Assembly: GCA_012845835.1 (NCBI GenBank)
Contig: JABAKD010000024.1
Location: 8,087,103-8,151,102, forward strand
Reading direction: 5' to 3'
DNA: 64,000 nt
DNA from: Undaria pinnatifida
Lineage: Eukaryota > Sar > Phaeophyceae > Laminariales > Alariaceae
In this document: positions 12,215-25,100 of the stretch, one piece after another
How the letters are laid out: every line of letters begins with the position of its first letter
Numbering within the stretch: position 1 is the first letter of the stretch
Notes under the pieces: model-generated
Databases searched by the model: none
What the model was told of the DNA's origin: nothing
What the model saw: only the letters and a program-made list of their open reading frames with translations
Made by a program: the position numbers and the translations under genes

Positions 12215-15200
12215 GTGATGAGAGCGTACGAATCATCTCAGTTCTTCTCCTCTCTCGTTGCATTACTATCCCCTCTAGCTGCTGGCGTCGAGTACAGTAC
12301 AGCGCCCAACACAGAGGGTTTTGCTGCCGAACCAGCGACTGGTGTTTTCTTTGCCGATGACATCACACAGCAGCCTCGGTCGCGAGCTCTCGAGGAGGTC
12401 CACGCAGGACCCGATCCTTTCTTCGCTGACCTGGTTGATCGAACACCGCATGCTGACACAGATGTGGACGACGATGGCAAATCCGTGTCGGATAAAGAAC
12501 CCCCGCCAACGTATTACGTGGAGGTGTACGAGAATGACTATAGAGGTTTGGGCAGGAGATGGCGAGAGGTCAGGCAAGGACGCTCTCTCGCCAACGTGCG
12601 CTGGAGTTACAAGGTGTGTGTTGCAGCAGGAGCGGTGCTACTCGTACCGTCGTTCTGTGGTGTTGTATTACCCAGTACAGCATGCGTAGCTGTACTCTAG
12701 CTCCCTAGGTTTAGCTACCTAGGGTACTGCATATTATTCTACGTTTGATGTCTGCCCACATCCACCTTCCACGTGGAAAGATAAACAACCCATACATGCT
12801 CGCACGTAGAATCTGGTAATCGTAACCGTTTTTTTTGCCCGAAGGATCGAGCGATGGATGAAACCAAACGGTCCGTCGCGCGCCAATGCGGCTGTGCTGC
12901 TTGCTGCACTTGTGACCTATCTGCTGTCTGCGTGTGGAGGTGTTCTACGGTACAGGACACGCAATAAGAAGTAGACATACTGACCAAGGCTGGGTTGCTC
13001 ATTTCGGACGGGGTGCGTTCTGCACTAAAAGACTACAAGGTACTGTTTGTAAAACCCCGATGTAGGCCATAGATCTTGATCAACACAAGATTCGCCTGCA
13101 AGTAAGATATGCGTACACTGCATATGGAGACGAATGTTGGTTCTGACAATTTCCAAGATCGGAAAATCCACCGAAAAGGGGTATTTCTTCCCGATCTCAG
13201 GCCATTGTTTATGGCACCCCGATCCAGGTCACAGATGTTCCTGACATTCGCTTCGCCGCCTAAAGATCAGGATACCGACGTAAGATTTCCAAACCGTGTG
13301 TATGGTAATAACGAGTCCAGAGATGCAGAAGATAATAGCAATATTCAATATATTCGTTGGCATTTTTCAGAGGGGTGGTTGTACGATTTCGAAAAGCCGA
13401 AACACACACGCGCCGCAGCGCCACAACACGCTACAGACCATGGCGATCGAGGTGCGCGAGGGTCAAGCGGCAGCTACTCGGCAAATGTCCCAGGGGGTTG
13501 CCGCATCTTCGCGAATTGCTGCTATTCTGTGCGTGGGTGCGCGCGGGGGGCAAATTTGCGGCCTAACCTCGAGACAACATCTGGAGAAGAAATACCTTGT
13601 CCCGATCTCAGCCTGAGATCGGGACGAAACACCCCTTTTCGTGGATTTTCCGAACTTGGAAGTTGTCAGAACCAACATTCGTCTCCACACGCAGTGTACA
13701 CAGATTTTACTGTAAGCGAATCTTGTATAGATCAAGATCTATGGCCTACATCGGGGTACCATAAACAGTGGCCTCAGGCTGAGATCGGGACCTCAGGCTG
13801 AGATCGGGACAAGGTATTTCTTCTCCAGATGTTGTCTCGAGGTTAGGCCACAAATTTGCCCCCGCGCGCACACACGCGCAGAACAGCAGTAATTCGCGAA
13901 GATGCGGCAACCCCCTGGGCCATTTGCCGAGCAGCTGCCGCTTGACCCTCGCGCACCTCGATCGCCATGGTCTGTGGCGTGTTGTGGCGCTGCGGCGCGT
14001 TTGTGTGTGTTTCGGCTTTTCGAAATCGTACGGCCACACCTCTGAAAAAATTCAACGAATATATTGAACTGTGCTGTTAGCTTCTGCATCTAGACTCGTT
14101 ATTACCATACAGTGTTTGGAAATCTTACGTCGATATCCTGTTCTTTAGGCGGCGAAACGAATGTCAGGAACATCTGTGACCTGGATCGGGGTACCATAAA
14201 CAATGGCCTAACTCAGCATAACAACCCCGAGATTCTTGTATCCTTGTCAGTGACAACCTGCGGTTCTTATTACACCGTTTCTTATTACAAAAACCTGGTC
14301 TCCTGCGTTTTGAAAAAATGAAAAATACACTTCAGTTGTGAGATCGACCAAAAAGGATTATTTTATCAATACTCAGCGTTGCCAATCGTGTGTTACGGGG
14401 TGTGTATACCCTCTGGTCTCCTGTATTAAAAAAATGAATACAGTTCAGCTGTGAGATCGACCAAAAAGTTTTTTTGATCAAAACTCAGCTTTGCAAGCTG
14501 CGTGTGCGTGTGATACTTCGATCGCGTGTGTTGCGGGATGTGTATACCCTCGTGAAGGGTACAGGTCGATGACTCCCCTGCTAATGCCAGGGTCAACAGG
14601 ACTAAGACGTTCAACCTTGTTCTGCGCACGGAAACTGTATAACCCGCATTGAGGGGGACAAAACTAGACATCTGTGGAATTCAGTATGCATGAAAAAGTA
14701 AGTGTTATAGTGTGAGTTAACTTTTGGAGTGCACGCAAGCTCCTGCGTACTCCCTGTATATGTGGCAGGCCAGCGGAGGTCCAGTCCAGGCCTGATGCTC
14801 GGGTTGTTAGTGCTGTCGAGTCATGATGGAACATGCGGTGGACGTCAATCGCTTCTGTTCCGAAGTGATTTCTCTTCCGCTCTTGATGTAATGCAAAGGC
14901 ACACTCGCACAGCTGAATTGGTCGAATGAAGGCCGACGAGTGAGATCTGGCGTTCTGCATCAGGCGTCGGGCGGTGCACACTTGATCCTAAAGCTCTTCG
15001 AACGCCCATCTCACACACTACCAAGGAATACAGACTCTATTGTATCACATGCACACGGTTAGACGACCCTCGCTAAAGACCGAACGCGTTGTGAATGGTG
15101 TGACAGGATGGTTCTGCTGCGCTCCCGCCGGTGGAAGTTCTTCCCCCGGATGACTGGGAGTGGGTGTCTGAATGGAAAATTGATGGATCAGGAGGGAGAG

Positions 15201-18200
15201 ATACAGGGGGCTGGGAGTACACTAAAGAGATTGGGAAGTTCGACGCATCTCGTGGTGAGTATTCTGACCGCTCGTCCGGTTCTGACCGTTGCCTTGACCC
15301 CTTTTGGGGTTTACTGCTGCTGTACGCTCTCCCTAGACGCTTGACAAGATCGCAAGTATCGTTTCTTTGAACGCTGTACATGGGCCCCAACAAGGTCAAG
15401 GCGTGCTCCTTCGATGAGCACAAAACAATGTTTACACCCGTAGAGCTACGCATCGCTACAGTGCTATGCCGCACATCTATGTATAGGCTCTATGCTGCAC
15501 GTATGGTCGCGTTCAACGGTGCTATGTTTTTGTGTTTTTTGTTCCCGCCATGCCCACGCCAGTGCCCAGGGGGAAGAAGCGATCAGACCGATTCCGCCGT
15601 CGGCGGTGGGTTCGGTCGATGCGGCCCCAGTTGGAAAAGCAACGGCAGGTAAGGAGGCTTGCTCAAGAGCAGGGCGGATCGTATGATACAATGAAGGTTG
15701 ATTGTAGCATGTTACGCCCATATACATGTTGCTTGTGAGCACTCAAGAGTCGTCGCGGAACTGCGCTGTAGCTATGCAGGGTGAATGCATACGAGTTATT
15801 AAGCGTCCTGGAACTGTCTCTCGTCCGACAATGTGAGACATTTTTGCTAGACAGATCGAGAGCCTGAAGCCAAGTCTAGAGTCTGACACCCAATGCAGCC
15901 GCAACGTAACGTGTCCTTTTATAGCAACGTCGCCCATGAACTCCTCACTCGATTCCAGGACTTAAATGAGGCTGGCCTTCAACTTGAAAGCCTCTCAGAG
16001 GCCATGGGGATGGGGGCGCCGGCTCTGCACGTGCACGCCTACGAGTACGAACCTGAAGATTTTCGATTGGACCTAGGAAGAGACCTCGACGTTGACCTAT
16101 TTCCTGCACCCGATCTGCATGAGCTTCAGCACGGAACTGGCCGAATATCACCCAACTTGCCTACGTTCGGGCCTGCTGTGAAAGCGTTCAAGGGTTGGTG
16201 GACCGAAGAGTTCACTTTTAGGGGGTTCGGCATCGGGTTCGTCAAGCCGTTATTTCGCGGAATGCTGCTGCGACCAGACATAGGAGTCGGCATAAGGTAC
16301 ACACTGGAGCGAGCATAAGGTACACGCAGTAGTAGGCATAAGGTACATCGAACTTCCCGAGAGCGGACTGTTGCCTCCATCCGACTCACCCCCCACGACC
16401 TAACCAACCCATATCTATATCCGACACCAGTGCCCGTAGCAACTGATACGCCATGTCTCCACTATCTCGCCAAACAAACGCTCGACAGCGTGTGCAATCT
16501 TCGTTCGAGTTTTCGAACATAAAGTTACAAGCGACAGTCGAGTTATGACACTCTGTAAATAGCAGTGTCCCGAGGATGAACCTGTCGCCTATGCTGCTCT
16601 CGAGCGAAAATTGTTACATTTGAATTTTTTTCTCCGCTCATGATTTTGCCGCAGGCTCCCTCTTACTCTGCATTTCCGTTCTTGGGAGAGGCAAGAGGCT
16701 CTTCCGTCCGTATCAGCTTCATTCTTCGTGCTGTGGCCACCAGCCGTGCAAGTATCGCAGGCAGTGTCTTATCCGGCAGAGCTGCTGCAAGAATGGGCGG
16801 CCACCGCCGCGCGGAAAATTGCGGTGCCTTCCAAGGAAGCTCTGCAGGTATTGTTACTGCGGTAACAAGAATTTGCGTCTTACAACGTTTGTACTGTCTG
16901 ACCCCCCCACATGTACTCGCGTTGTGTCTTGGGGCTTATGGTCTGGAGGCGACCCGTCGCAAGATCCGTATCCATCAACCCGGGGATGTAATCAGGATGT
17001 CCCCTTATGATCACAGGCTCTAGAGTAAACCATCGAACAACAGGCTGAATACGAAAGCATGCTTTCCCAACTCTAGACTCTAAGCAGATTTCTAATTGGT
17101 TGTTCCGATGGGTTGAGCCAATTCTGCATGTGTAAAACTGGCAAACCAAATAATGCCATATTTCTGCCCTGCAATCCAATTTCTTATACACAGAGTATGA
17201 TATGAACCAACACGCTTCATTCTCTCTAACGAACAAACTACGGACTATTCTTGGTTCGGTTCCCGATACTCAATGGTCGTCTCCTTTCTAACTCTGACTG
17301 AACCTCGTATCACATTATCGCGAACGATTGATCTTATGAGAGACCAGCAACCCAGTCGAGTTGCATCACCAAGAACAATGATGCCCCGTATCACAACACA
17401 AAAAACAGTTTTCAGCACATCTGTATCAAGCAGCCGAATACCACGAACATGATTTAGTATGACGTTCTTGCTCGGGTAACAGGCTAGAGAGCGCAAAGAA
17501 TCCGTTCAACGACTTGGGGTCAGCGCTGGAGTCCGGTACAGCGCCACGTATGGATTCCAGTGGTGGTTGGCTCCGTACTTCTTCCTGCTCCCCGGAGTCC
17601 GAGTGATGTGGCACCTCTACCAGTCTATGATGACAATGATTTTGTCGAGCCTGGCTCTCATGCAGAGGTGGGTGACATTTACTTTTTGCTGGTGATTTTC
17701 CCCCTCGGCGAAATGGCATTTGTATCGAAGTTGTTGGTAAAGATGGCAAAATTGTCGCTTGGTACTTTCGCAGCAGGATACTTGATATTTGTAACTGTCG
17801 TAAACTTGTGTGAGTTGGTCGCGGCGGCAGTCGTATAAACCGTCTACAAATCGAGAAAAGGGTCCCTATTTTTTGGTCGAGGCATATCTACGTAGACGCT
17901 CGCGTTCGCTCAGAAATACGTATATAGACGCGACAAAACAAGCTCGTCAACGCCGCCTTTTGGTCGTTGCATGAAATACGAGGATTAAGCCCTTTGGAAG
18001 CGAGATATTGCTAAAAAAAATGCATTGTGTAGTCTTATCAATCTCCCTTTGCGGTGTGGGCGTGCCGTACAAGTAGTGTCATGCAGCGCGTGTCGTGCGA
18101 CTTTGCGTTGACGTTTGGATACCCTATACCCTATACCCAATATGAAAGCCCGGGTTGCTTGGTGTGACCGACGCTGTAAAATTCACACATTTCTTCGACA

Positions 18201-18860
18201 ACATACGTATCGCGTAGTCTTACCAACCTCCCTTTGCGGTGTGGGCGTGCCGTACAAGTATTGTCATGCAGCGCGTGCCGTGCGACTCTGCGTTGACGTT
18301 TGGATACCCTATAACCTATACCCTTAATGAATAGCCCGGGTTGCTTCGTATGACCGACGCTATGAAGTTCTCACATTTCTTTGACCCGTTACCCCCTTCA
18401 AGTCCGAAATGGTTAACGCGCGCGGTGTCTGCCCTTACGCGTCGAATGCAGGTCTGACATTCGCGAATCTTGGGAGGGCAAGAACGGGAAGGATGAGACG
18501 CAGCAGGCGTTATGGCTTTTGGCACTGCGGTCTTGGGCAGCTGCCAAAACATCAGGGCTGGGGTATTCTCTCAATTATTCCGGCAGTCGTTTAGGGGGGG
18601 CAGTTATGGTCAACTTCATGCCTTTCTTCCTTCCGGCGTTTTCTATGAAGCAGCTCACGTCTGACGCTGATGAGAGCGCTGCTGTTGAGGAAGGAATTGT
18701 CGAAAACGAAGTGTTAGAGGCTGCCACGGCGAGCGAAGGCGACGATAGATTCCCCATAGAAGATGTAGCAGGCGAAAGTGTGACGGATGTTGTAGCGGAG
18801 CCCGATGCAAAAGGCGCTGGACAGGGCGGCGGTGCCGCAATGCAAGCGTGTGCTGCTTAG
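12215..18860 (+). CDS. DysF (peroxin/ferlin) domain protein with unrecognised C-terminal region
   Basis: Seven exons with consistent phases: 12215-12613, 15107-15254, 15563-15648, 15899-16296, 16655-16847, 17483-17667, 18452-18860, giving about 605 residues. The DysF domain spans exons 1-3: its N part is VEVYENDYRGLGRRW and its C part has DDWEWVSEWKID, GGWEYTKEIGKF and RFRRRRWVR. DysF domains occur in Pex30-type peroxisome/ER proteins, TECPR1 and ferlins and act at membranes. After it come about 430 residues I do not recognise, with aromatic-rich segments (GFQWWLAPYFFLLPGV, VNFMPFFLPAF) that may be membrane-associated, and an acidic, Ala/Glu-rich tail. An N-terminal hydrophobic segment (FFSSLVALLSPLAAG) could be a signal peptide, but a possible acceptor inside it makes the start uncertain. 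The 2.5-kb intron 1 holds a fold-back element. Exon 15899-16296 and the stop region have downstream partial copies. Confidence 0.72.
13055..14209. mobile_element. Fold-back element with nested inverted repeats
   Basis: Two modules are present in inverted pairs. Module A lies at 13055-13199 and inverted at 13617-13758; module B at 13190-13612 and inverted at 13797-14209, giving the order A-B-A'-B'. Junctions carry CCCGATCTCAG / CTGAGATCGGG palindromes, and B has TTTATGG next to CCCGATCCAGG. Both B copies contain the same open-frame segment (ISKSRNTH, LTSRQHLEKKYLVPISA), with a frameshift between them at a CA run. It sits in intron 1 of the DysF gene. This looks like a decayed or non-autonomous fold-back transposon; no transposase was seen. 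Confidence 0.7.
14336..14610 (+). repeat. Dispersed repeat family C, two adjacent copies
   Basis: Copies at 14336-14420 and 14450-14610 share GTGAGATCGACC, then AACTCAGC, TTGCAAGCTG, CGATCG and TGTGTATACCCT, then a terminal CCAGGGTCAACAGG. Further copies are at 23665-23815, 26505-26590, 30945-31015 and, inverted, 32235-32283. No ORF and no clear terminal repeats. Confidence 0.6.
18029..18398 (+). repeat. 185-bp tandem duplication
   Basis: Unit 1 starts at 18029 and unit 2 at 18214; both run from GTAGTCTTA through CTCCCTTTGCGGTGTGGGCG to TTGGATACCCTATA and CCCGGGTTGCTT. The end of each unit matches dispersed family B. It lies in the last intron of the DysF gene. Confidence 0.75.
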
Positions 18861-19139
18861 TCTGCAGTGAGAGCGTGCAACAGACGCTGGGCTTGGCGAC
18901 GGTGCCGTATTATTGCAACCTTGTGCAGCTTAGTTTGCTAACCATGTGTTGCTTAGTCTGCCAACCATGTGCTGCTTAGTCTGCCCCAAACCATCTGCTG
19001 CTTAGTTTGCAGTGAGATTGGTTTTCCCGACAAAGTAAATGGCGGGGCAGCTGCTGTAAAACTGCCGTGATTTGTGCAAAACAACGCTATATGCGATTTG
19101 CCCTAAAAAATGGGTTTCATCAACGTCCTTGAAAAGGCG
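18861..19139. other. Convergent 3' intergenic interval with stop-region copies
   Basis: The DysF gene and DIS3 end 279 bases apart, facing each other. The interval holds at least four degraded copies of the DysF gene's last bases (core TGTGCTGCTTAGTCTGC, at about 18925-18950, 18945-18968, 18965-18990 and 18990-19015). No polyadenylation signal was recognised with confidence. Confidence 0.6.
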
Positions 19140-22100
19140 CTATTTCTTCATTTTCTCCCCAGTTTTTCGTCTGCGCTTCTCTGGAGGGGGGGGGTCGCTC
19201 TGTGCGCCGCGCGGAGCAGCCGCAGCCTGGCCGTCTTCTGGTCCCACGCCCATGATTGGTGATAAGAGAGTCATCCTGGCTCCTTGGCGTGATGCATTGT
19301 TCACCACGTCCACGTAGACACGAACTGCGGAAAAGGCACGTTCGAGTGTGTGGGTGTATGGTTGGTCAGAGGCGATTCGATGCGCAAAATGAGACCGTTC
19401 TTGGGTACTAACCTAGCGGTTCAGAGTGGTTTCGCGAGCATTGTTGCGCTTGTTCCCAGCGCCTACCACAATGCTTTGGCGTCGCCCGATTGTGAAATAC
19501 CAGGTACGGTTTAAATGTGTTATAAGCAAAGAGCATGGCTATCGCCACTAGGGTTGCCGGTGCCAGTCCAAACGCGTTATCTAAAACAAACAATATACCA
19601 TGTATAAAGCATTTGACACTAGCACTATTTTATTGCCGACGAGTCACATTGTCTCCTAAATAAACGGCTTCACTAGAGCAAACATGTATGTATTGTAGTC
19701 ATAATCGATCATGTTTCAAAGGCACATCCTGGGTCTTATCAGGGGTGGTAGTTTGCTCGGGAAAAAATAGAAAACTTCAGATGAAGTGTGCGGTGTACGG
19801 AATAGCCCACATCATTTTTAATGCAGATCTAAAGCAACCCAGGGCCATATCGACGGGTGCAGGAGACTATTCTATCCTCATGGAGTACGAGTAGCACAAA
19901 CAACGATACATTGGTTTCATAAAAAACTGACACTTTTGTAGGTTTGATTTGTTTCTCACCCTTCTCCATGATTTGGATGGTGGCACGCTTAGCCTTTTCA
20001 TCGGAGGCAGGGGGCACGTACTCGATCTTGAGCGCTTGTTGGTCGTAGTTAAACTCGCCACGCCCCGGATCCAAGTCGATCTGAAACAGTTACAGCAGCG
20101 GTGAACAATTCAAGCAATAACATTACCCTTTTTATATAGATATATCGGCGTGGCAACAATACGAGACAGGTCAGGCACAAATCACCATAGCAGTACCTTA
20201 CCACGTACTTGTACTGATAGGTATTTTAACAGACCAAGAAACCGATTTCAACCTTAGAAATAATTTATGGGGAGCAGGACGGAAATGCATACCGTTGGCG
20301 CTAAAATACAGTACATGATGTTTTGGAAGGCGACACATCCCTCAACGAGCCGGAACCCGGGGGAGAAAGAAAGGATGCATGATAAGTAAGGCGCGTTTAA
20401 AGCACTTGCACCACCAAAAACAAAACTCTTGTCACAGCAGATTCAGTGCTTGATCCACATGGAGGGCATCCGACGAGGCTGCCACCTGGTGCGCGATGTC
20501 ATGGTGTTTTTTCAGCTGCGAAACCACCAGCAGTCCATGATTTTGACTTTGTACATGGCGCAACTTTAAAAGCCACAACATCAGAAGATGTCACGCAAGA
20601 TTTTGCGACAGCCGGACTTCGGGAGCATGACGTGAATATTTTGGGACAGCAAGACTTTCAGAGTGCATGTTGTGACAGCAAGAGCTCGAGTGCATTGCCA
20701 ACGAAATTTTGTGGTAGCAAAATTTCGGGTGCAGACCCACAACCGACATATTTGCTCTCTCACCGTTCCTTCGATGCCGAAACGCGGCACGATGACCGAT
20801 AGCTTGGTCTTGGTGACGGAGAGCACGAAGGCGTCTTCCTCCGTCGGGTTATTCGCGAAGTACATCTCCGTGTGAAGACCCACAGACGCCCGCCCTACGC
20901 ATAGGCGGAAGGGCACCAGAAAATTGTCTCAAAACCGCAACCAACATGTGTGGGTTATGATAGCTACTAGGAGTTCCGCTAACACCGTAACATTACGCTA
21001 CGCGCTACTGGCTGCCGACCCTACTGTAGTGTCCCGGCTGAACGTGATGTGTTACAATTAACTTGCCGTATGAGTACAGCCTAGCACAGCAACAGAGTTA
21101 GTAATATACCAGGTATTGGGCATGTACGTTATCTGCCTAACGTTCGTTACCATAGCAACCAGGATTTTTGCTGACACCGTAACAGCATGTTACGCGCTAC
21201 CGGCTGCCGACCCTACTACACGTTAACGTAGTACCTGCATGTTACAACTCAATTGGCGTACAAGCTAACACAGCAACATGATGTTATCGTTATATAGGGC
21301 ATGTACGTTATCCGTGTAACGTGTCTAGATAGACCCTAGGAATTCCGCTAACGCCGATCCTTGCGTTACGCGCTACGGGCTGCCGACCCCATTACACGTT
21401 AACTTAGTATGCCACAACTACAGTACTGTGCATTGGCGTGTGACCTAACACAGTAACGTAATGTTAGCGTTGTATTAGGCATGTACGTTATTTCCGTCGA
21501 ACGTGAGTTTTTTTAAGTCGCCCATTGCACCAAATCGTGAACGTCATCTGCCCTTTGTCTGCCTTACACTTTGCTCTATCTGCTTCCTTGAGCGAGCGCA
21601 GCGGGCGGCGTATAGCCGCCCGCGGAGCGCAGCCTTGTACATACATACCTGCAAGCTGAGCCGAGCGGTGCCGCCGGTTCATGTTCTCCGTCAGGTCGTG
21701 TAGAAGGGCCTGCAACAGGAGAATGGAAGAAGTAATATTATCAGCATAGCTAGATACGAAATATGTAGGGTACCGGTGATATAGTAGGTGTCAGTTGTTG
21801 TTCTCGCCACATCTCTTGGCCAGTATTTAGTTCGTGAATCACCGGACAGGCTCCAATCAATCACTCTGGAGTGGAAGAATACCTCAGGCTAGATAAAACA
21901 AATAAAATACACTGAACCGAGCTCAATCGTACGCTTTAGACAAGAAATAGTCTCATGCTGTTTCGCGCCTCGAGGAGGGGGGATTGCTCTTACCTTGTCC
22001 ATGAGGAAAGTCGGCAACGGTGACACTCCGATCGCGGCGCCCAGTAGTCGGTGTACACAGACGTCAGCATACCGCCGAATCGGACTTGTGAAGTGGGTGT

Positions 22101-25100
22101 AGATGGGCGCCGCAAGGCCGTAGTGGTGCCACTCTTCCTGGGCCTGCTCTCCTGAGCAGAAGTACTGCGCCGGCATCATGCACCTGTTATTCTTGCCCAA
22201 CGGTTCAATTTGCGGTTGGCGAGCGTGCTCTATAAATGGTTGCATGCGTTGGGCAAAAGCATCATGTTCGTCCCGGCTGGGCAGAAGAGGGTGGCAAGCA
22301 AGTATGCCAGGAGGCGGCAAGTTTAAGAGGCATCAGTCACACAATTAAGAGTTCCCCCATTAAAAGTAGTACATTCAGTCTAGACCGTCGTCCACCACAG
22401 GCCTAAACTGCTGTCTCTAGACATCTTTGATGGCCAAGGGATGTTCGCATGCGGACGCTCCGGAGACATCTACGTAGAGGCAAGGAGAAACAGCAAAGCT
22501 TGTCTTACTTTGTAGCCTGTATTTTACAGCTGGACGGCGATAAGAACCAACTGATTGCCATAGGCTATACCGCGTGTCACCCGAGGTCTCGGTAGCGAGT
22601 AAATAATGGAGTGTAACTAAACAATGAAGTGCATCTTTGTATCGACGGATGCGTCCTACCCACTTGCTATATATGTCGTAGTTTGTGACCATAGAGCTTG
22701 TATCTTCCTATTGAATATTCTTATTGATTGGTTGACGAACCGGCACGGACACTGGATATGCCGGATGTCGATGGGTACAACGAACGGTTGAACACGAGCA
22801 ACACACACGAACAAGCGCGCACACACACCTGGTGCTGAGGATGCGGAGGAGCTTGTTGAAGTATGGGTCATCCTCTCTTATGGCACTGTCCAAAGATGCC
22901 GCCAGCTTCTTGGAGTTGTCGACTTCCAGCACTATCCCTACCGCCTCCGCGATGGCGAGAAGGCCGTCGAACTGCTGCCGGGACGGCGAAGGGTGCCGCC
23001 GGAGAACCGAAAGGGTGGGAAAATGCCTGCAGAGTGTGCACCGGGCAGGAATACACGTAATGGTGAGACACATAATAGGAAATTGAAAATCATGAATGAC
23101 GCCGACGTCGCGAATCAAGTCTGGGCTACGTAGTACTGACTTAAGGGTAGGGAAACGCCTGCAGAGTGCTTTGGGCAGGCACACAATGAGGACGCTCGTC
23201 CATAGAAAACTGCAAATCACGAATGCCCCCGTAGTCAGGATTGAAGTCTCGTCTACGCAGTAGCGACTATTAGTTACAGTGTCCATAAACGTTCAAAAAG
23301 AAAAAATGAAGAATCCAAAGTAGCTCTGAAAGCTGGTTCCTTGGTGATCACAGTAATCTTTTCGACGGGAAGCACAACCATTATTTCGATTATCATCAAC
23401 GTGGTTTCGATGCGAAGCACAACCATGGCTTCTTACTGGCGGCATGGGCAAGAGGTAATCTACCGGCCAGTCTTTCTTCAGGCCATTACGTGGTGTCAAT
23501 GTACGTGTGCGACAAGTAATGGCCTCATACTGTATTCAGACAAGTGAAGTAGGTAATACGTCTGAATTTCTGCGTCGATCATCAATTCCAACGAGATCAC
23601 GTCACAGGAAAGGAAACTTCAAAATTCGACATGAAAATTATTATAAATAATCAAAATACACCCCAGCTGTGAGATCGAAGACTTCGTCGAAACTCATCTT
23701 TGCAAGCTGTGTGATACTCCGATCGCGCGTATTACCGGGTGTGTCCTCATTAAGGATACAGGTCGGCCACTCCCCGTTAACTAGCTTGTACCAGGGTCAA
23801 CAGGGTGATGTTAATCAATCTGTGAAAGGAAACTAAAATTATCTCGCATAAGCGTTTCCCTCAAATCTAGCCTGTGTGGTAAGAGAACAGGCGAAAAAGC
23901 AACCCGATGGAAGCAAGCAGCCCTCTCTGCCGCGAAAACAACAGCTCGTCAAATTCGGGCAAAATCGAACAAAATTGAACATGTTCCTTGATCCCTTTAG
24001 AACCGCACCGACGTTTTTGGGAACAAACCACCTGAAAATAGTGTGGGAATACTTTAGCGGTTGTTCAAGGGTTTCCATATCTCACCTCAGGATTTTCTTG
24101 CCGACGGTGATGTTGGCCAGAAGCATGAACTCTTCCACCAAAGCGTTAGTTTCCTTGAGGGCGTACATCTGCACGTCTGTGGGGTTTTGGCTCTCGCTGT
24201 CCAGCACAAACCGTACCTGTTCAGATAGAATACGTTACTGTCAGATCCTACCCGTACAATTGTTCGTATGATCGTAGGATAATATCATGATAATATCATA
24301 CCTGAAACATGCCCCTGGTGATAGCGGCACCTGTTGAGATATAATAAGATAGGCTATCAGAAGCTATCCGTAAGAATCTTCGTACGAAAAATATTCTACG
24401 AATACCCTACGACGTACGATGAACCTCAAGCACACCCGCGACAAAGCATACCCCTGACCATGGACGACTGCTAACTGTGTCATGCTAGGTCGCCAAAATC
24501 AATCATGACAGAGCTTGTATCCGAGCGCAGGCAGCACCGTGCGACCCCCGGAAGCACCAAGGTTGTAGATTGTAATGCCTTACCACTATTAATAGTATGC
24601 TGTGCTGCAATGCACGGAAACGGTATCATACCTCTGGTTTACACACGGCACCATGCATCGAGTTGCACAAGGTACCGTAAAAGCATACCTCTGGTGATGC
24701 GAGCGTGAGGGCTCCAGCGTCCATGCGCCTTTTGCGAAAAATCTTAGCAAGGCGATTGAGCTGCCTGACGCCTTCTGCCTTGACGTCGTGGATGTTCGGG
24801 TCATCCAGCATCAATTGCGCTTCGTTGTACGTCAAGCCAGCCACGCTGTGGATGATAGACTTGAAGAAGTCCACTTGGACGATCTCGCCCGCAGGAGTCA
24901 TCTCCCAAATCACGCTGAACGCGAATCTAGCGTACATCAGGGAGGCGCACGTGCAGGTACGATTGACGAGACCAGAGCAACGTGAGCGTAGTACCTTTAC
25001 GAAAAATATGCTGGACGTCCTTTAACACTCTTGATACGCTGCACAATTGCAGCACGGCTTTCGCAAATAAGCTGTTCGAGGACAAACACCGAGAACAGTA

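Noticed and set aside
12081-12263. Minus-strand coiled-coil-like frame (QRERRRTEMIRTL) as first exon of the CARNMT-like gene
   Set aside because: It ends at a GT and could fit, but nothing in the family supports it and it overlaps the start of the DysF gene. Left as a possibility only.
13109-14089. Open frames of 230, 106 and 98 codons in the fold-back element as genes
   Set aside because: The same segment is frameshifted between the inverted copies and no known protein family is visible; treated as transposon remnant.
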